Positions 44,620 through 52,938 of a DNA stretch of 64,000 bases are shown in pieces. Source of the DNA: Chryseobacterium phosphatilyticum (GTDB lineage Bacteria > Bacteroidota > Bacteroidia > Flavobacteriales > Weeksellaceae); the NCBI RefSeq assembly GCF_002899825.2, contig NZ_PPED02000003.1, forward strand, positions 62,001 to 126,000, given 5' to 3'. Numbering within the stretch: position 1 is the first letter of the stretch; the number at the start of each line of letters is the position of its first letter. The notes beneath the pieces were generated by a model. That model had not been told where the DNA came from and searched no databases. It was given only the letters and a program-made list of their open reading frames with translations. The translations under genes were made by a program, and so were the position numbers.

Positions 44620-45309
44620 ATGAAATTTACTAAAACATACGTAGGAGCCCTTTTCTTGTCATCAGCATTATTATTAACAAGCTGTGAAGCGGTTCAGAAT
44701 TCAAATCATCAACAAAGAGGTACCGCTGTAGGTGTAGCTTCAGGAGCTGTACTTGGAGGTATTCTTGGAAATAATGTAGGGAGAGGTGGAAACGGTGCTA
44801 TCGGTGCTGTATTAGGAGGTATTATCGGTGGGGTTGCAGGTAACGTTATCGGTAACAAAATGGATAAACAAGCCAGAGATATTAAAGAAACTTTACCGGG
44901 AGCTCAGGTAGAAAGAGTAGGAGATGGTATTAAAGTAACCATGAATGAAAGCATTGTAAATTTTGCCTTTGATTCTTCAAACCTTACTTCTGTTGCACAA
45001 ACTAACTTAGATAAATTAGCTAAAGTATTGGCTGATAACCCGGACACCAATATCAATATCTACGGACATACAGACAGCGTAGGTAAAGATGCTTACAACA
45101 TGGCACTTTCTCAAAGAAGAGCGGATGCGGTAAAAGCATATTTAGTAGGTAAAGGACTTGCAGGAAGCAGAATGTTCACAAAAGGTGAAGGTAAAAATAT
45201 GCCGGTTGCAAGCAATGATACAGATGAAGGAAGAGCTAAAAACAGAAGAGTTGAATTTGCTATTACTGCCAATGAAAAAATGATTAATGACGCCAAACAA
45301 GGACAGTAA
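44620..45309 (+). CDS. OmpA-family lipoprotein with glycine-zipper
   Basis: The 229-residue lipoprotein has lipobox LLTSC. Residues about 35-85 are a glycine zipper (GVASGAVLGGILGNNVGRGG, then GGIIGGVAGNVIGNK). The C-terminal OmpA domain has VNFAFDSSNLTSVAQTNLDK, INIYGHTDSVGKDAYNMALS and GEGKNMPVASNDTDEGRAKN, which bind diaminopimelate in peptidoglycan. It is a YfiB/Pal-like envelope anchor, downstream of the lipocalin-like gene and followed by a strong terminator. Confidence 0.9.
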   Translation: MKFTKTYVGALFLSSALLLTSCEAVQNSNHQQRGTAVGVASGAVLGGILGNNVGRGGNGAIGAVLGGIIGGVAGNVIGNKMDKQARDIKETLPGAQVERVGDGIKVTMNESIVNFAFDSSNLTSVAQTNLDKLAKVLADNPDTNINIYGHTDSVGKDAYNMALSQRRADAVKAYLVGKGLAGSRMFTKGEGKNMPVASNDTDEGRAKNRRVEFAITANEKMINDAKQGQ

Positions 45310-45337
45310 TTAATTTAACATATAAATATTTTCGTAA

Positions 45338-45362
45338 AAGACCGCCTCGGCGGTTTTTTTTG
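45338..45362 (+). terminator. Terminator after the OmpA lipoprotein gene
   Basis: ACCGCC-TC-GGCGGT forms a tight hairpin followed by eight T. Confidence 0.85.
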
Positions 45363-45416
45363 TATTTTTATGCTGTAAATTTTGAATTTATTATTTTTGC
45401 AATTGAAATAACATAA

Positions 45417-46304
45417 ATGAAGAAATATTTAAAGCTGCTCCGGGTGGAGCAATGGGTGAAAAACCTGTTTGTATTTGTCCCTCTATTTTTTTCAGGTAAC
45501 ATTACCAATTTAGATTTACTTACCAAAAGTATCTTTGCCTTTATCATTTTCTCATTAGCTGCCAGTGTAGTCTATATTTTAAATGATTATAATGATATTG
45601 AAGCAGACAGGAAACATCCTGAGAAAAGAAGACGTCCTCTGGCCAGTGGAGCCATTTCAAAATCACGGGCGATAGGAATTCTTATCGGGCTGGTCATTGC
45701 CGATGTTGCTCTGGTATTCTTTGCTCAACTGTATTTTCATGAGTTTTTATGGAAGTTTGCTACCATTATTGGATTTTATGTGGTGATGAACCTTGCTTAT
45801 ACATTCAGGTTGAAACATGTTCCTATCATTGATATTTTTATCATTGCCATAGGATTTGTATTAAGGGTATTGGCTGGCGGTTATATCACAGGTATCAGCA
45901 TTTCACAGTGGGCCATTTTACTGACTTTTGTATTGGCGTTAGTCCTGGCAATAGGAAAAAGAAGAGGTGAGCTTATTAATGCTCAGGTTTCAGGAAAAAC
46001 AAGAAGAGCGCTTGATGGGTATAATGTTCAGTTTGCTGATATCGCACTATCCATTTCAATTACCCTTGCTATTGTTTGTTACCTGATGTTTACTTTGTCT
46101 CCGGAAGTTCAGGCAAGATTCCATGAAAGGGTATTTTATACTGTTGTTTTTGTGGTATTTGCTCTTTTAAGATATCTCCAGCAGACCCTGGTGTACAACA
46201 GGACAGAATCACCTACGAAAATAGTTTACAGAGACCGCTATATCCAGGTTACTTTATTACTTTGGGTTGCCGCATTTTTAATTCAAATTTACTTTAAAAA
46301 ATGA
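45417..46304 (+). CDS. UbiA-type decaprenyl-phosphate phosphoribosyltransferase
   Basis: The 295-residue polytopic membrane enzyme has UbiA motifs: KLLRVEQWVKNLFVFVPLFF, NDYNDIEADRKHPEKRRRPL (the NDxxDxxxD metal-binding site followed by the KRRRPLA strip) and NLAYTFRLKHVPIIDIFII. It resembles the mycobacterial enzyme that moves phosphoribose from PRPP onto decaprenyl phosphate. Two following genes match the epimerase pair that turns the ribose into arabinose, so the pathway context is strong. The stop overlaps the next start by four bases. Confidence 0.88.
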   Translation: MKKYLKLLRVEQWVKNLFVFVPLFFSGNITNLDLLTKSIFAFIIFSLAASVVYILNDYNDIEADRKHPEKRRRPLASGAISKSRAIGILIGLVIADVALVFFAQLYFHEFLWKFATIIGFYVVMNLAYTFRLKHVPIIDIFIIAIGFVLRVLAGGYITGISISQWAILLTFVLALVLAIGKRRGELINAQVSGKTRRALDGYNVQFADIALSISITLAIVCYLMFTLSPEVQARFHERVFYTVVFVVFALLRYLQQTLVYNRTESPTKIVYRDRYIQVTLLLWVAAFLIQIYFKK

Positions 46305-47620
46305 AGCCGAATTTCACACAGAAAGTTACAAATTGGGGTAATTTCCCGATAGTGGAAAAAGAAATGAGATCTGAGGACAGCTTCAAAAAAATAAAAGAAT
46401 TTGTACTCAATCACAATGAAGTGATCGCAAGAGGAAATGGAAGATGCTACGGAGATGCTTCGTTGGGAGAAACCATATTTTCCACCAAAAAATTAAATAA
46501 ATTTATCAGTTTTGACCGGCTAAACGGAATCATCGAATGCGAAGCAGGTGTATTGCTTTCAGATGTTCTTGAAATATCTGTTCCGCAGGGTTACTTTCTT
46601 TATGTAACTCCGGGAACAAAATTCGTTTCCGTAGGAGGAGCGATTGCTTCTGATGTTCATGGGAAAAATCATCATGCGGAAGGTTGCTTTTCAGAATATG
46701 TAATTGAGTTTAAATTAATGACAGAGAACGGGGAGATTATTACCTGTTCCAGAGAAGAAAATTCAGAGAAGTTCTGGGCTACTATTGGTGGCATGGGGCT
46801 TACAGGGATCATTCTTACTGCAAAATTTAAACTTAAAAATATAGAATCTGCATATATCCGGCAGGAAAGTATTAAAGCAGATAATCTGGATGAAATTTTC
46901 AGATTGTTTGATGAAAGTGAAAGCTGGACCTATACTGTAGCCTGGATCGATTGCCTTCAGAAAGGTCAGAATATCGGAAGAAGTATTCTGATGAGAGGTG
47001 AACATGCTTTTCAGCACGAACTGCCACAGAATCTGGGAAAAACCCCTTTAAGATTAAAAAAGAAATTACAACCAACGGTTCCTTTTTATTTTCCGGGCTT
47101 TGTGTTGAATGCATTAACGGTGAAAATTTTTAACTGGTTGTATTATAAAAAGCAGACTAAAAAGGAAGTGAAGAACTTTATCGATTATGAAACATTCTTC
47201 TATCCGCTGGATGCCATTAATGACTGGAATAAAATTTATGGAAAATCGGGTTTTATTCAGTATCAGATGGTGATTCCTAAAAATACAGGGAAGGAAGGAA
47301 TGAAAAAAATCCTGGAAACGATAGCAAAAAGTGGAAACGGTTCTTTTCTGGCGGTGTTAAAACTCTTTGGAAAAGATAATCCACAAGCTTATAATTCATT
47401 TCCTGTGGAAGGGTATACGTTGGCGCTGGATTTCAAAGTCAATTCAAAACTAAAAAAACTGGTTGATCAGCTAGACAGCATTGTTCAGGAATTTGGTGGA
47501 AGAATCTATCTTACCAAAGACAGCATGAGCAGGTCGTCTTTGACTAATTACCTGAAAAATATTCAAAGTCCTAAATTTGTGTCTTTACAGCACAAAAGAA
47601 TCATAAACAACAACTCATAA
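46301..47620 (+). CDS. DprE1-like FAD oxidase (decaprenyl-phosphoryl-ribose 2'-oxidase)
   Basis: This 439-residue FAD-binding type 4 protein shows EVIARGNGRCYGDASLG, YVTPGTKFVSVGGAIASDVH and GKNHHAEGCFSEYVIEF, close to mycobacterial DprE1 as I remember it. FWATIGGMGLTGIIL and the C-terminal KLFGKDNPQAYNSFPVEGYT also match. The catalytic Lys-like residue in IYLTKDSM is kept. At the position of the benzothiazinone-reactive Cys387 of Mycobacterium tuberculosis (NICVDF), this protein has TLALDF, so the Cys is absent. It oxidises the 2' position of the lipid-linked ribose. Starts overlapping the UbiA gene; stop overlaps the next. Confidence 0.88.
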   Translation: MKPNFTQKVTNWGNFPIVEKEMRSEDSFKKIKEFVLNHNEVIARGNGRCYGDASLGETIFSTKKLNKFISFDRLNGIIECEAGVLLSDVLEISVPQGYFLYVTPGTKFVSVGGAIASDVHGKNHHAEGCFSEYVIEFKLMTENGEIITCSREENSEKFWATIGGMGLTGIILTAKFKLKNIESAYIRQESIKADNLDEIFRLFDESESWTYTVAWIDCLQKGQNIGRSILMRGEHAFQHELPQNLGKTPLRLKKKLQPTVPFYFPGFVLNALTVKIFNWLYYKKQTKKEVKNFIDYETFFYPLDAINDWNKIYGKSGFIQYQMVIPKNTGKEGMKKILETIAKSGNGSFLAVLKLFGKDNPQAYNSFPVEGYTLALDFKVNSKLKKLVDQLDSIVQEFGGRIYLTKDSMSRSSLTNYLKNIQSPKFVSLQHKRIINNNS

Positions 47621-48345
47621 TGATAGTTCTGGGAAGTACATCTGAAGTGGCACAGGCTTTTGTGGAAAAAGCACTTCAGGAGGGAGAAAAATTTGAAAAA
47701 ATATATCTTTTTACCTCAAATAAAGAAACTACAGAAAGGTTTGCAAGACATATTGATGTGAAGTTTCTGCAGCAATCGGAAGTTATTGAACTGGATCTGA
47801 CAAAAGAAATTGATTACAACAGATTTGATTATATCAATTCAAATGTATTATTTTGCGCTGTAGGATATTTAGGAGAAGGAACGGAGGAAGGGCTGTATGA
47901 TAATAAGAATACAGAGCGTATTATAGATATTAATTATTCAAAACTGGTGCCTGTCATGAATTATTTCGCCCAAAAATTTGAGAGCAGAAGATCAGGGACG
48001 ATCATTGGCCTTTCTTCAGTGGCAGGAGACAGGGGAAGACAGAGTAATTTTATTTACGGTAGTGCCAAAGCAGCTTTTACAGCGTATTTAAGCGGTCTGA
48101 GAAACTATCTTTTTGATAAAAAAGTACATGTTCTTACCATAAAACCGGGTTTTATGGCGACCAAAATGACAGAAGGATTACCTTTGAATCCTAAGCTGAC
48201 AGCCACTCCCAAGCAGGCTGCAGCAAGTATTTATAAAGCTTTTAAAAAGCAAAATAATGTGGCATATGTTTTGCCGGTTTGGAGTATTATCATGATGATT
48301 ATCAGGAATATCCCTGAATTTATATTTAAAAAATTAAAGCTTTAA
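47620..48345 (+). CDS. DprE2-like short-chain dehydrogenase
   Basis: The 241-residue SDR has a Rossmann start MIVLGSTSEVAQAF, NVLFCAVGYLGEG, IIGLSSVAGDRGRQSNFIYG and the catalytic YGSAKAAF (YxxxK), then KPGFMATKMTEGLP. The SSVAGxRxRxSNFxYGS block is as in mycobacterial DprE2, which reduces the 2'-keto sugar made by DprE1 to decaprenyl-phosphoryl-D-arabinose. A hydrophobic C-terminus (VLPVWSIIMMIIRNIPEFIF) can hold it at the membrane. It begins on the last base of the DprE1-like stop. Confidence 0.87.
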   Translation: MIVLGSTSEVAQAFVEKALQEGEKFEKIYLFTSNKETTERFARHIDVKFLQQSEVIELDLTKEIDYNRFDYINSNVLFCAVGYLGEGTEEGLYDNKNTERIIDINYSKLVPVMNYFAQKFESRRSGTIIGLSSVAGDRGRQSNFIYGSAKAAFTAYLSGLRNYLFDKKVHVLTIKPGFMATKMTEGLPLNPKLTATPKQAAASIYKAFKKQNNVAYVLPVWSIIMMIIRNIPEFIFKKLKL

Positions 48346-48349
48346 AAAA

Positions 48350-48937
48350 ATGAAAAAATTGTATTGTTTTGATTTTGACGGAACCCTGACTTATAAGGAT
48401 ACCATGTTTATGTATCTTAAGTTCTACGATTCTACAAGATATCGGATACAATTTTTAAAGCATGTTCCTCTCTTTATTTTGTTAAAATTAAAACTGGCTG
48501 AAACAGAGAAAGTTAAAAAAAGTTTTATCGGATCTATTCTAAAGGGACAGACTCAGGAAAAAATCGAAATGAAGTCTAAACAGTTTTTTGAACATCATTA
48601 TCCTAAAATCGTAAGGGAAAATGCATTAGACTTTATCAAAAATATCGATAGGAACAATATACAAAGTTTATTGGTCACTGCTTCATTGGATATTTGGGTA
48701 AAACCTTTTGCTGATGAATTGAAAATGCAGCTTGTTTCTACACGTGCAGAGTTTAAAAATGGCATTTTTACAGGAAATTTTATCGGTAAAAATTGTAACG
48801 GAAAAGAAAAACTCGTAAGAATAAAAGCAGAAATTAACGATTCTAAGTACGATAAAATTATTGCATTTGGTGATACTTCCGGAGATCGGCCAATGTTGAA
48901 ATGGGCAAATGAGGGACATTACCAATTTTTTCATTAA
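48350..48937 (+). CDS. HAD-IB family phosphatase
   Basis: The 195-residue HAD hydrolase carries motif I FDFDGTLTYKDTMF, motif II LLVTASLD, a Lys in FIGKNCNGKEKL and motif IV IIAFGDTSGDRPML. HAD-IB enzymes resemble SerB/CicA phosphatases. Four bases after the DprE2-like stop, it probably removes the 5-phosphate from the lipid-linked phosphoribose, a step needed between the UbiA and DprE1 reactions. In mycobacteria a different phosphatase family is thought to do this, so the pairing is an inference from order. Confidence 0.82.
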   Translation: MKKLYCFDFDGTLTYKDTMFMYLKFYDSTRYRIQFLKHVPLFILLKLKLAETEKVKKSFIGSILKGQTQEKIEMKSKQFFEHHYPKIVRENALDFIKNIDRNNIQSLLVTASLDIWVKPFADELKMQLVSTRAEFKNGIFTGNFIGKNCNGKEKLVRIKAEINDSKYDKIIAFGDTSGDRPMLKWANEGHYQFFH

Positions 48938-48961
48938 TTTTGGATGATAAAATTGTAAAAA

Positions 48962-49429
48962 ATGAAAAGCCTGTTAATTGTATGTGCGTTAATCCTAATG
49001 AGCTGCGCAGCTACACCATCTCAAAAATTACCGGTTATGCAGAAAAATGCAGAACTTCTTGTATCTCAGGGACAGGGAGGAACTGAGGAAAGCGGCTTTA
49101 GAATTATTAAAGACGAAAAAGAATATCTTGCTGTTGCCAATAGTGGTTTCCAGCTTATAGAAGAAGGAAAAAATCCGGCATCCAATTACCCGAAATTTCC
49201 AAAAGACAAGAAAGTAGTTTTATACAATTTAGGTGGTTTCAGATCAGGAAGTCACACGATTTCACAGATCAAGAATGTTTCTGTAAAGGATAATGTCTTG
49301 TATGTGGAAGTTCCGGCGGCCCCCCCATCCGGTGGAATGGAAATTCAGGTGATTTCTAATCCCTGGTTTATGTTTGCTGTTCCTGTAGATTACCAGTTTA
49401 GCTCCGTACAATTAAAATATTCAAAATAA
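48962..49429 (+). CDS. PrcB C-terminal-type lipoprotein
   Basis: The 155-residue lipoprotein has lipobox LMSCA at residues 12-16. The C-terminal 100 residues resemble the domain at the end of the PrcB subunit of dentilisin-like complexes: FPKDKKVVLYNLGGFRSGSH, TISQIKNVSVKDNVLYVEVP and NPWFMFAVPVDYQFSS. It is likely envelope-located and possibly a protease inhibitor or partner. It follows the HAD gene by 24 bases and precedes the cysteine desulfurase by two. Confidence 0.75.
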   Translation: MKSLLIVCALILMSCAATPSQKLPVMQKNAELLVSQGQGGTEESGFRIIKDEKEYLAVANSGFQLIEEGKNPASNYPKFPKDKKVVLYNLGGFRSGSHTISQIKNVSVKDNVLYVEVPAAPPSGGMEIQVISNPWFMFAVPVDYQFSSVQLKYSK

Positions 49430-49431
49430 TA

Positions 49432-50607
49432 ATGGATAAAATATATTTAGATAACGCCGCAACCACTCCGCTTGCAGATGAAGTTATAGATGCAATGGTT
49501 GGTACGATGAAGATGAATTTTGGAAATCCGTCTTCAACTCACAGCTTTGGCCAGGAAGCAAAAATCCTTATTGAAAATGTAAGAAGACAGGTTGCAGACT
49601 ATCTTCATGTAAGTCCTGCTGAGATCATTTTTACTTCCTGTGGAACAGAATCCAATAATATGATTATTAAATCCTCTGTAGAGCATCTTGGGGTAGAAAG
49701 GATCATTAGCTCACCTTTAGAGCATAAATGTGTCTCTGAAAGTATTTTGGATATGAAAAGCAGAAAAGGGGTAGAAGTGAATTACATCCGTCCCAATGAA
49801 AAAGGAGATATCGATCTTAATAAATTAGAAGAATTATTAAAATCTTCAGATAAAAAGACCCTGGTAAGTTTAATGCATGCCAATAATGAGATCGGAAACA
49901 TTATCAATCTTAAAAAGGTTGCCGAGCTGTGCAAAGAAAATAATGCACTTTTCCATTCGGATACTGTGCAAACGATGGCTCATATGAATCTGGATCTTTC
50001 TGATATTCCGGTAGACTTTGCTTCTTGCAGTGCCCATAAATTCCATGGTCCTAAAGGCGCTGGTTTTGCTTTCATCAGAAAAGCAACGGGGTTAAAAGGA
50101 ATCATTACCGGAGGTCCTCAGGAAAGAAGTCTGAGAGCAGGTACGGAAAATGTTGCCGGAATTGTAGGACTTGGAAAAGCATTAGAACTTTCTCTGAATC
50201 ATATGGAAGAATATACAAACCATATGCAGGGAATTAAAGACTATGCCATTGAAAGACTTTCTGCTGAAGTGGTAGGAATAAAATTCAATGGACGCAGTGC
50301 TGAGAAAGAAAATAGCCTTTATACTGTATTAAGTGCATTATTGCCTTATAAAAATCCATTGATCGGACTTCAGCTGGATATGAAAGGAATTGCAATTTCT
50401 CAGGGAAGTGCATGCTCGTCAGGCGCATCAAAACCATCGATGGTGATGATGATGGTATTAAGTGAAGACGAAATGGACCATTGTACCCCTTTACGTATTT
50501 CCTTCAGTCATATGACCACAAAATCAGACATTGATGCCTTAGTAGATGCTTTGAAAGAAATCTCAAAGGACTTCGCTATAGAAAAAACTAATGTTGAGCA
50601 TAGATAG
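49432..50607 (+). CDS. Cysteine desulfurase (class V aminotransferase fold)
   Basis: The 391-residue PLP enzyme starts KIYLDNAATTPLADEVIDAM, the NifS/IscS signature. PLP-binding Lys is in FASCSAHKFHGPKGAGF, and the mobile catalytic Cys is in AISQGSACSSGASKP. TESNNMIIKSS and LVSLMHANNEIGNII are further family marks. It releases sulfur from cysteine for Fe-S clusters and thio-modified tRNA. No scaffold gene lies next to it; thioredoxin follows after 82 bases. Confidence 0.92.
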   Translation: MDKIYLDNAATTPLADEVIDAMVGTMKMNFGNPSSTHSFGQEAKILIENVRRQVADYLHVSPAEIIFTSCGTESNNMIIKSSVEHLGVERIISSPLEHKCVSESILDMKSRKGVEVNYIRPNEKGDIDLNKLEELLKSSDKKTLVSLMHANNEIGNIINLKKVAELCKENNALFHSDTVQTMAHMNLDLSDIPVDFASCSAHKFHGPKGAGFAFIRKATGLKGIITGGPQERSLRAGTENVAGIVGLGKALELSLNHMEEYTNHMQGIKDYAIERLSAEVVGIKFNGRSAEKENSLYTVLSALLPYKNPLIGLQLDMKGIAISQGSACSSGASKPSMVMMMVLSEDEMDHCTPLRISFSHMTTKSDIDALVDALKEISKDFAIEKTNVEHR

Positions 50608-50689
50608 TCTTATGATGTAAAAATCGTAATTTTGACTACTCAAAAAGAGTAAACAAGAAAATAATATTAATTAAAATAAAAGAAACAAA

Positions 50690-51007
50690 ATGGCTTTAGA
50701 AATTACAGACAGCTCATTCCAGGATACGGTTTTAAAATCAGATAAACCGGTATTAGTAGACTTCTGGGCAGTATGGTGCGGACCTTGCAGAACATTAGGA
50801 CCAATCATCGAAGAAGTTGCTTCAGATTTTGAAGGAAAAGCGGTAGTTGGAAAAGTAGATGTAGACAACAACCAGGAGATTTCAATGCAGTATGGTATTA
50901 GAAATATTCCTACAGTTCTTATTTTTAAGAACGGAGAAGTAGTAGACAAATTAGTAGGTGTAGCTCCAAAAGAGGTAATCGCTGAAAAATTAAGCGCTCA
51001 CTTATAA
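50690..51007 (+). CDS. trxA: Thioredoxin
   Basis: The 105-residue redox protein has VLVDFWAVWCGPCRTLGPII (active-site WCGPC near residues 30-34), the cis-proline RNIPTVLIFKNGE and a closing amphipathic helix. It reduces disulfides in cytoplasmic proteins. It is cytoplasmic by lack of signal. A terminator follows immediately. Confidence 0.96.
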   Translation: MALEITDSSFQDTVLKSDKPVLVDFWAVWCGPCRTLGPIIEEVASDFEGKAVVGKVDVDNNQEISMQYGIRNIPTVLIFKNGEVVDKLVGVAPKEVIAEKLSAHL

Positions 51008-51027
51008 AAAAAATAAGTTTGATAATG

Positions 51028-51057
51028 AATGCCTTCCAGTATTGGGAGGCATTTTTT
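51028..51057 (+). terminator. Terminator after trxA
   Basis: AATGCCTTCC and GGGAGGCATT pair with one mismatch around AGTATT and are followed by TTTTTT. Confidence 0.85.
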
Positions 51058-51066
51058 CAAAAATAA

Positions 51067-51097
51067 TTTGCAGATAACAAAAAAAGATGTAATTTTG
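51067..51097 (+). promoter_or_regulatory. Promoter of the tRNA-Asp array
   Basis: The -33 TTTG (51067-51070) and -7 TAATTTTG (51090-51097) have a 19-base spacer. The same architecture and flanking words (AAAAAAGATGTA, then TTTTTGCAA) recur before the fifth tRNA-Asp at 55720-55750. Confidence 0.7.
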
Positions 51098-51133
51098 CAA
51101 CCACGAAAAAGAAACGACGTTCTTTAGAAAAAT

Positions 51134-51207
51134 GATCCGGTAGTTCAGCTGGTTAGAATGCCGCCCTGTCACGGCGGAGGTCGCGGGTTCGAGTCCCGTC
51201 CGGATCG
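51134..51207 (+). tRNA. tRNA-Asp (GTC), copy 1
   Basis: This is a complete 74-base cloverleaf: acceptor stem GATCCGG / CCGGATC, D arm GTTCAGCTGGTTAGAAT, anticodon stem CCGCC..GGCGG with anticodon GTC in CTGTCAC, and T arm with GGTTCGAGTCC. The discriminator base is G73, correct for Asp. The 3' CCA is not encoded (GCA follows the stem). It is first of four tandem copies. Confidence 0.96.
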
Positions 51208-51241
51208 CAGAAAGTTTTATCAATTACTTTTAAAAAATTGA

Positions 51242-51315
51242 GATCCGGTAGTTCAGCTGGTTAGAATGCCGCCCTGTCACGGCGGAGGTCGCGGGTTCGA
51301 GTCCCGTCCGGATCG
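51242..51315 (+). tRNA. tRNA-Asp (GTC), copy 2
   Basis: The sequence is identical to copy 1 over all 74 bases. It starts 108 bases downstream; the spacer TTTTATCAATTACTTTTAAA is similar to the later spacers. Confidence 0.96.
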
Positions 51316-51348
51316 CAGAAGTTTTGTCAATTTCTTTAAAAAAAAATT

Positions 51349-51422
51349 GATCCGGTAGTTCAGCTGGTTAGAATGCCGCCCTGTCACGGCGGAGGTCGCG
51401 GGTTCGAGTCCCGTCCGGATCG
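51349..51422 (+). tRNA. tRNA-Asp (GTC), copy 3
   Basis: This copy is identical to copies 1 and 2. Unit spacing is 107 bases. The following spacer (CAGAAGTTTTATCAATTTC) is nearly the same as the preceding one. Confidence 0.96.
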
Positions 51423-51455
51423 CAGAAGTTTTATCAATTTCTTTAAAAAAAAATT

Positions 51456-51529
51456 GATCCGGTAGTTCAGCTGGTTAGAATGCCGCCCTGTCACGGCGGA
51501 GGTCGCGGGTTCGAGTCCCGTCCGGATCG
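51456..51529 (+). tRNA. tRNA-Asp (GTC), copy 4
   Basis: This is the last tandem copy, identical in sequence, again 107 bases after the previous start. It is followed by a bidirectional terminator shared with the converging minus-strand operon. Confidence 0.96.
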
Positions 51530-51538
51530 CAACTCAAT

Positions 51539-51571
51539 AAAAAACCTGTAAGTATTTACAGGTTTTTTTGT
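51539..51571. terminator. Bidirectional terminator between tRNA-Asp array and ascorbate-type operon
   Basis: AAACCTGTAA and TTTACAGGTTT pair around GTA, with A and T runs on either side. Confidence 0.85.
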
Positions 51572-51588
51572 TTCTTATATTATCAGAT

Positions 51589-52938
51589 TCAGAAAATGTT
51601 TTCAAGAAATGCATTCAGGAAGATTCTTTCCGGATCTACAGTATCCCGTAATTTTTGAAAACTTTCCATTCCCGGAAACTTTTCCTCAGATGCTGTTTTT
51701 GAAAGGTCTGAGAGTTTCCCCCAATTAGGACGGGCTGTATATTTGTTCATTACATCAAAAAACAACTGCATAGATGGATGAATTTTTTCCTCACGATATT
51801 CCCGGATACATACTCCAATATAAAAGGTGTTTTGTTTGTAAGCTGGGCTGAGATATGAATTTTCTGCATGGGTATAGCGGAGATCCACAGGAAAATGCAA
51901 TTTGTATTTAGACTGTTCTAAAACATCTCTGAATTCCTTTAATGCCTTTTTATGATTGTTATCGGACATCGATAGTCCATATTCTGAAACTACCATGGGT
52001 ACGGTTTCGTCATGTACTAAGATTTCAAAGCAGTTTCCTATTCTTGTACGTGGAGTGAAAAAATATTCCAGGCAATAAGAATTGATTTGTGGAATCAGAG
52101 ATGGATCATGGTTACTTTTTATAAATAGGGGAGTAGTTAGTCTATCAATTTCAATATCACGTTTTTTTTGTTCTTCAGTGTATTTTATCCATTGATCCTT
52201 TTTACGATACTGTTCTTCTTCTATTCTTTCGGCTTTAAATAGATAGACTTTATCTGTATGTGGGAACCACCAGGCTTTAAAATATTCATAGTATTTTGCA
52301 TAATCATCCATAGATTTCAGGAAGTCATCAAAATCAATAACAGATTCTTCTGATTTTACATAAAATAGAGGATCACACTTTAAAGTTACTTCTGTGACAA
52401 TTCCGAATGATCCTAGTGAAAGAGAAGCAGCTTCCCATAGATTGAATTCCTGGTCATCTATTTTCCACTTCGTCTCGCTGGCTATTTCGATCGGATCCCC
52501 TGTCGCTGTTATTATTCGTAGTTTCTCAATCTGTGAAGAAAGACTTTTATGCATTAAACTGCTGCCATGTGTGCCGGTTGCTATAGCGCCTGCGACCGTT
52601 TGTTTATTGATAACTCCGAAGTTGGGAAATGATAAACGGTTTAATAGCATGATATTATATAGCTCATATAAATACATTCCTCCCTGGCAAACAATAATGT
52701 CTTTATTCACTGAAATCAGTTTTCGGTAATTTTTTAATGAAATTAAAATTTCATTACTGATCGCAATGGGGGAAAAAGAATGTCCGGATCCGACAACTCT
52801 GATCTTTTTTTTATTCTTTTCTGAAAATCGGACTATTTCAATGATTTGCTCTTCGGTTTCCGGTTCAAAATAATTCTCGGAAAGGCAGGATTGATTTCCT
52901 GCCCAATTATTCCATGTGTAATTCTCTTTTTTAATCAT
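51589..52938 (-). CDS. Aldonolactone oxidase (L-galactono/L-gulono/D-arabinono-1,4-lactone oxidase family)
   Basis: The 449-residue FAD enzyme belongs to the family that makes ascorbate or erythroascorbate. The VGSGHSFSP motif at 49-57 contains His53, the residue that binds FAD covalently in gulonolactone and arabinonolactone oxidases. The second FAD block is TVAGAIATGTHGS at 114-126. The C-terminal ALO domain ends with RPNWGK at 403-408 and DPERIFLNAFLENIF. No signal peptide is present, so it is cytoplasmic. The start overlaps the end of the fused epimerase gene by eight bases (ATGATTAA), implying coupled translation. In this operon its best substrate would be L-galactono-1,4-lactone, giving L-ascorbate and hydrogen peroxide. 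The family is certain; the substrate is inferred from neighbours. Confidence 0.9.
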   Translation of the reverse strand: MIKKENYTWNNWAGNQSCLSENYFEPETEEQIIEIVRFSEKNKKKIRVVGSGHSFSPIAISNEILISLKNYRKLISVNKDIIVCQGGMYLYELYNIMLLNRLSFPNFGVINKQTVAGAIATGTHGSSLMHKSLSSQIEKLRIITATGDPIEIASETKWKIDDQEFNLWEAASLSLGSFGIVTEVTLKCDPLFYVKSEESVIDFDDFLKSMDDYAKYYEYFKAWWFPHTDKVYLFKAERIEEEQYRKKDQWIKYTEEQKKRDIEIDRLTTPLFIKSNHDPSLIPQINSYCLEYFFTPRTRIGNCFEILVHDETVPMVVSEYGLSMSDNNHKKALKEFRDVLEQSKYKLHFPVDLRYTHAENSYLSPAYKQNTFYIGVCIREYREEKIHPSMQLFFDVMNKYTARPNWGKLSDLSKTASEEKFPGMESFQKLRDTVDPERIFLNAFLENIF

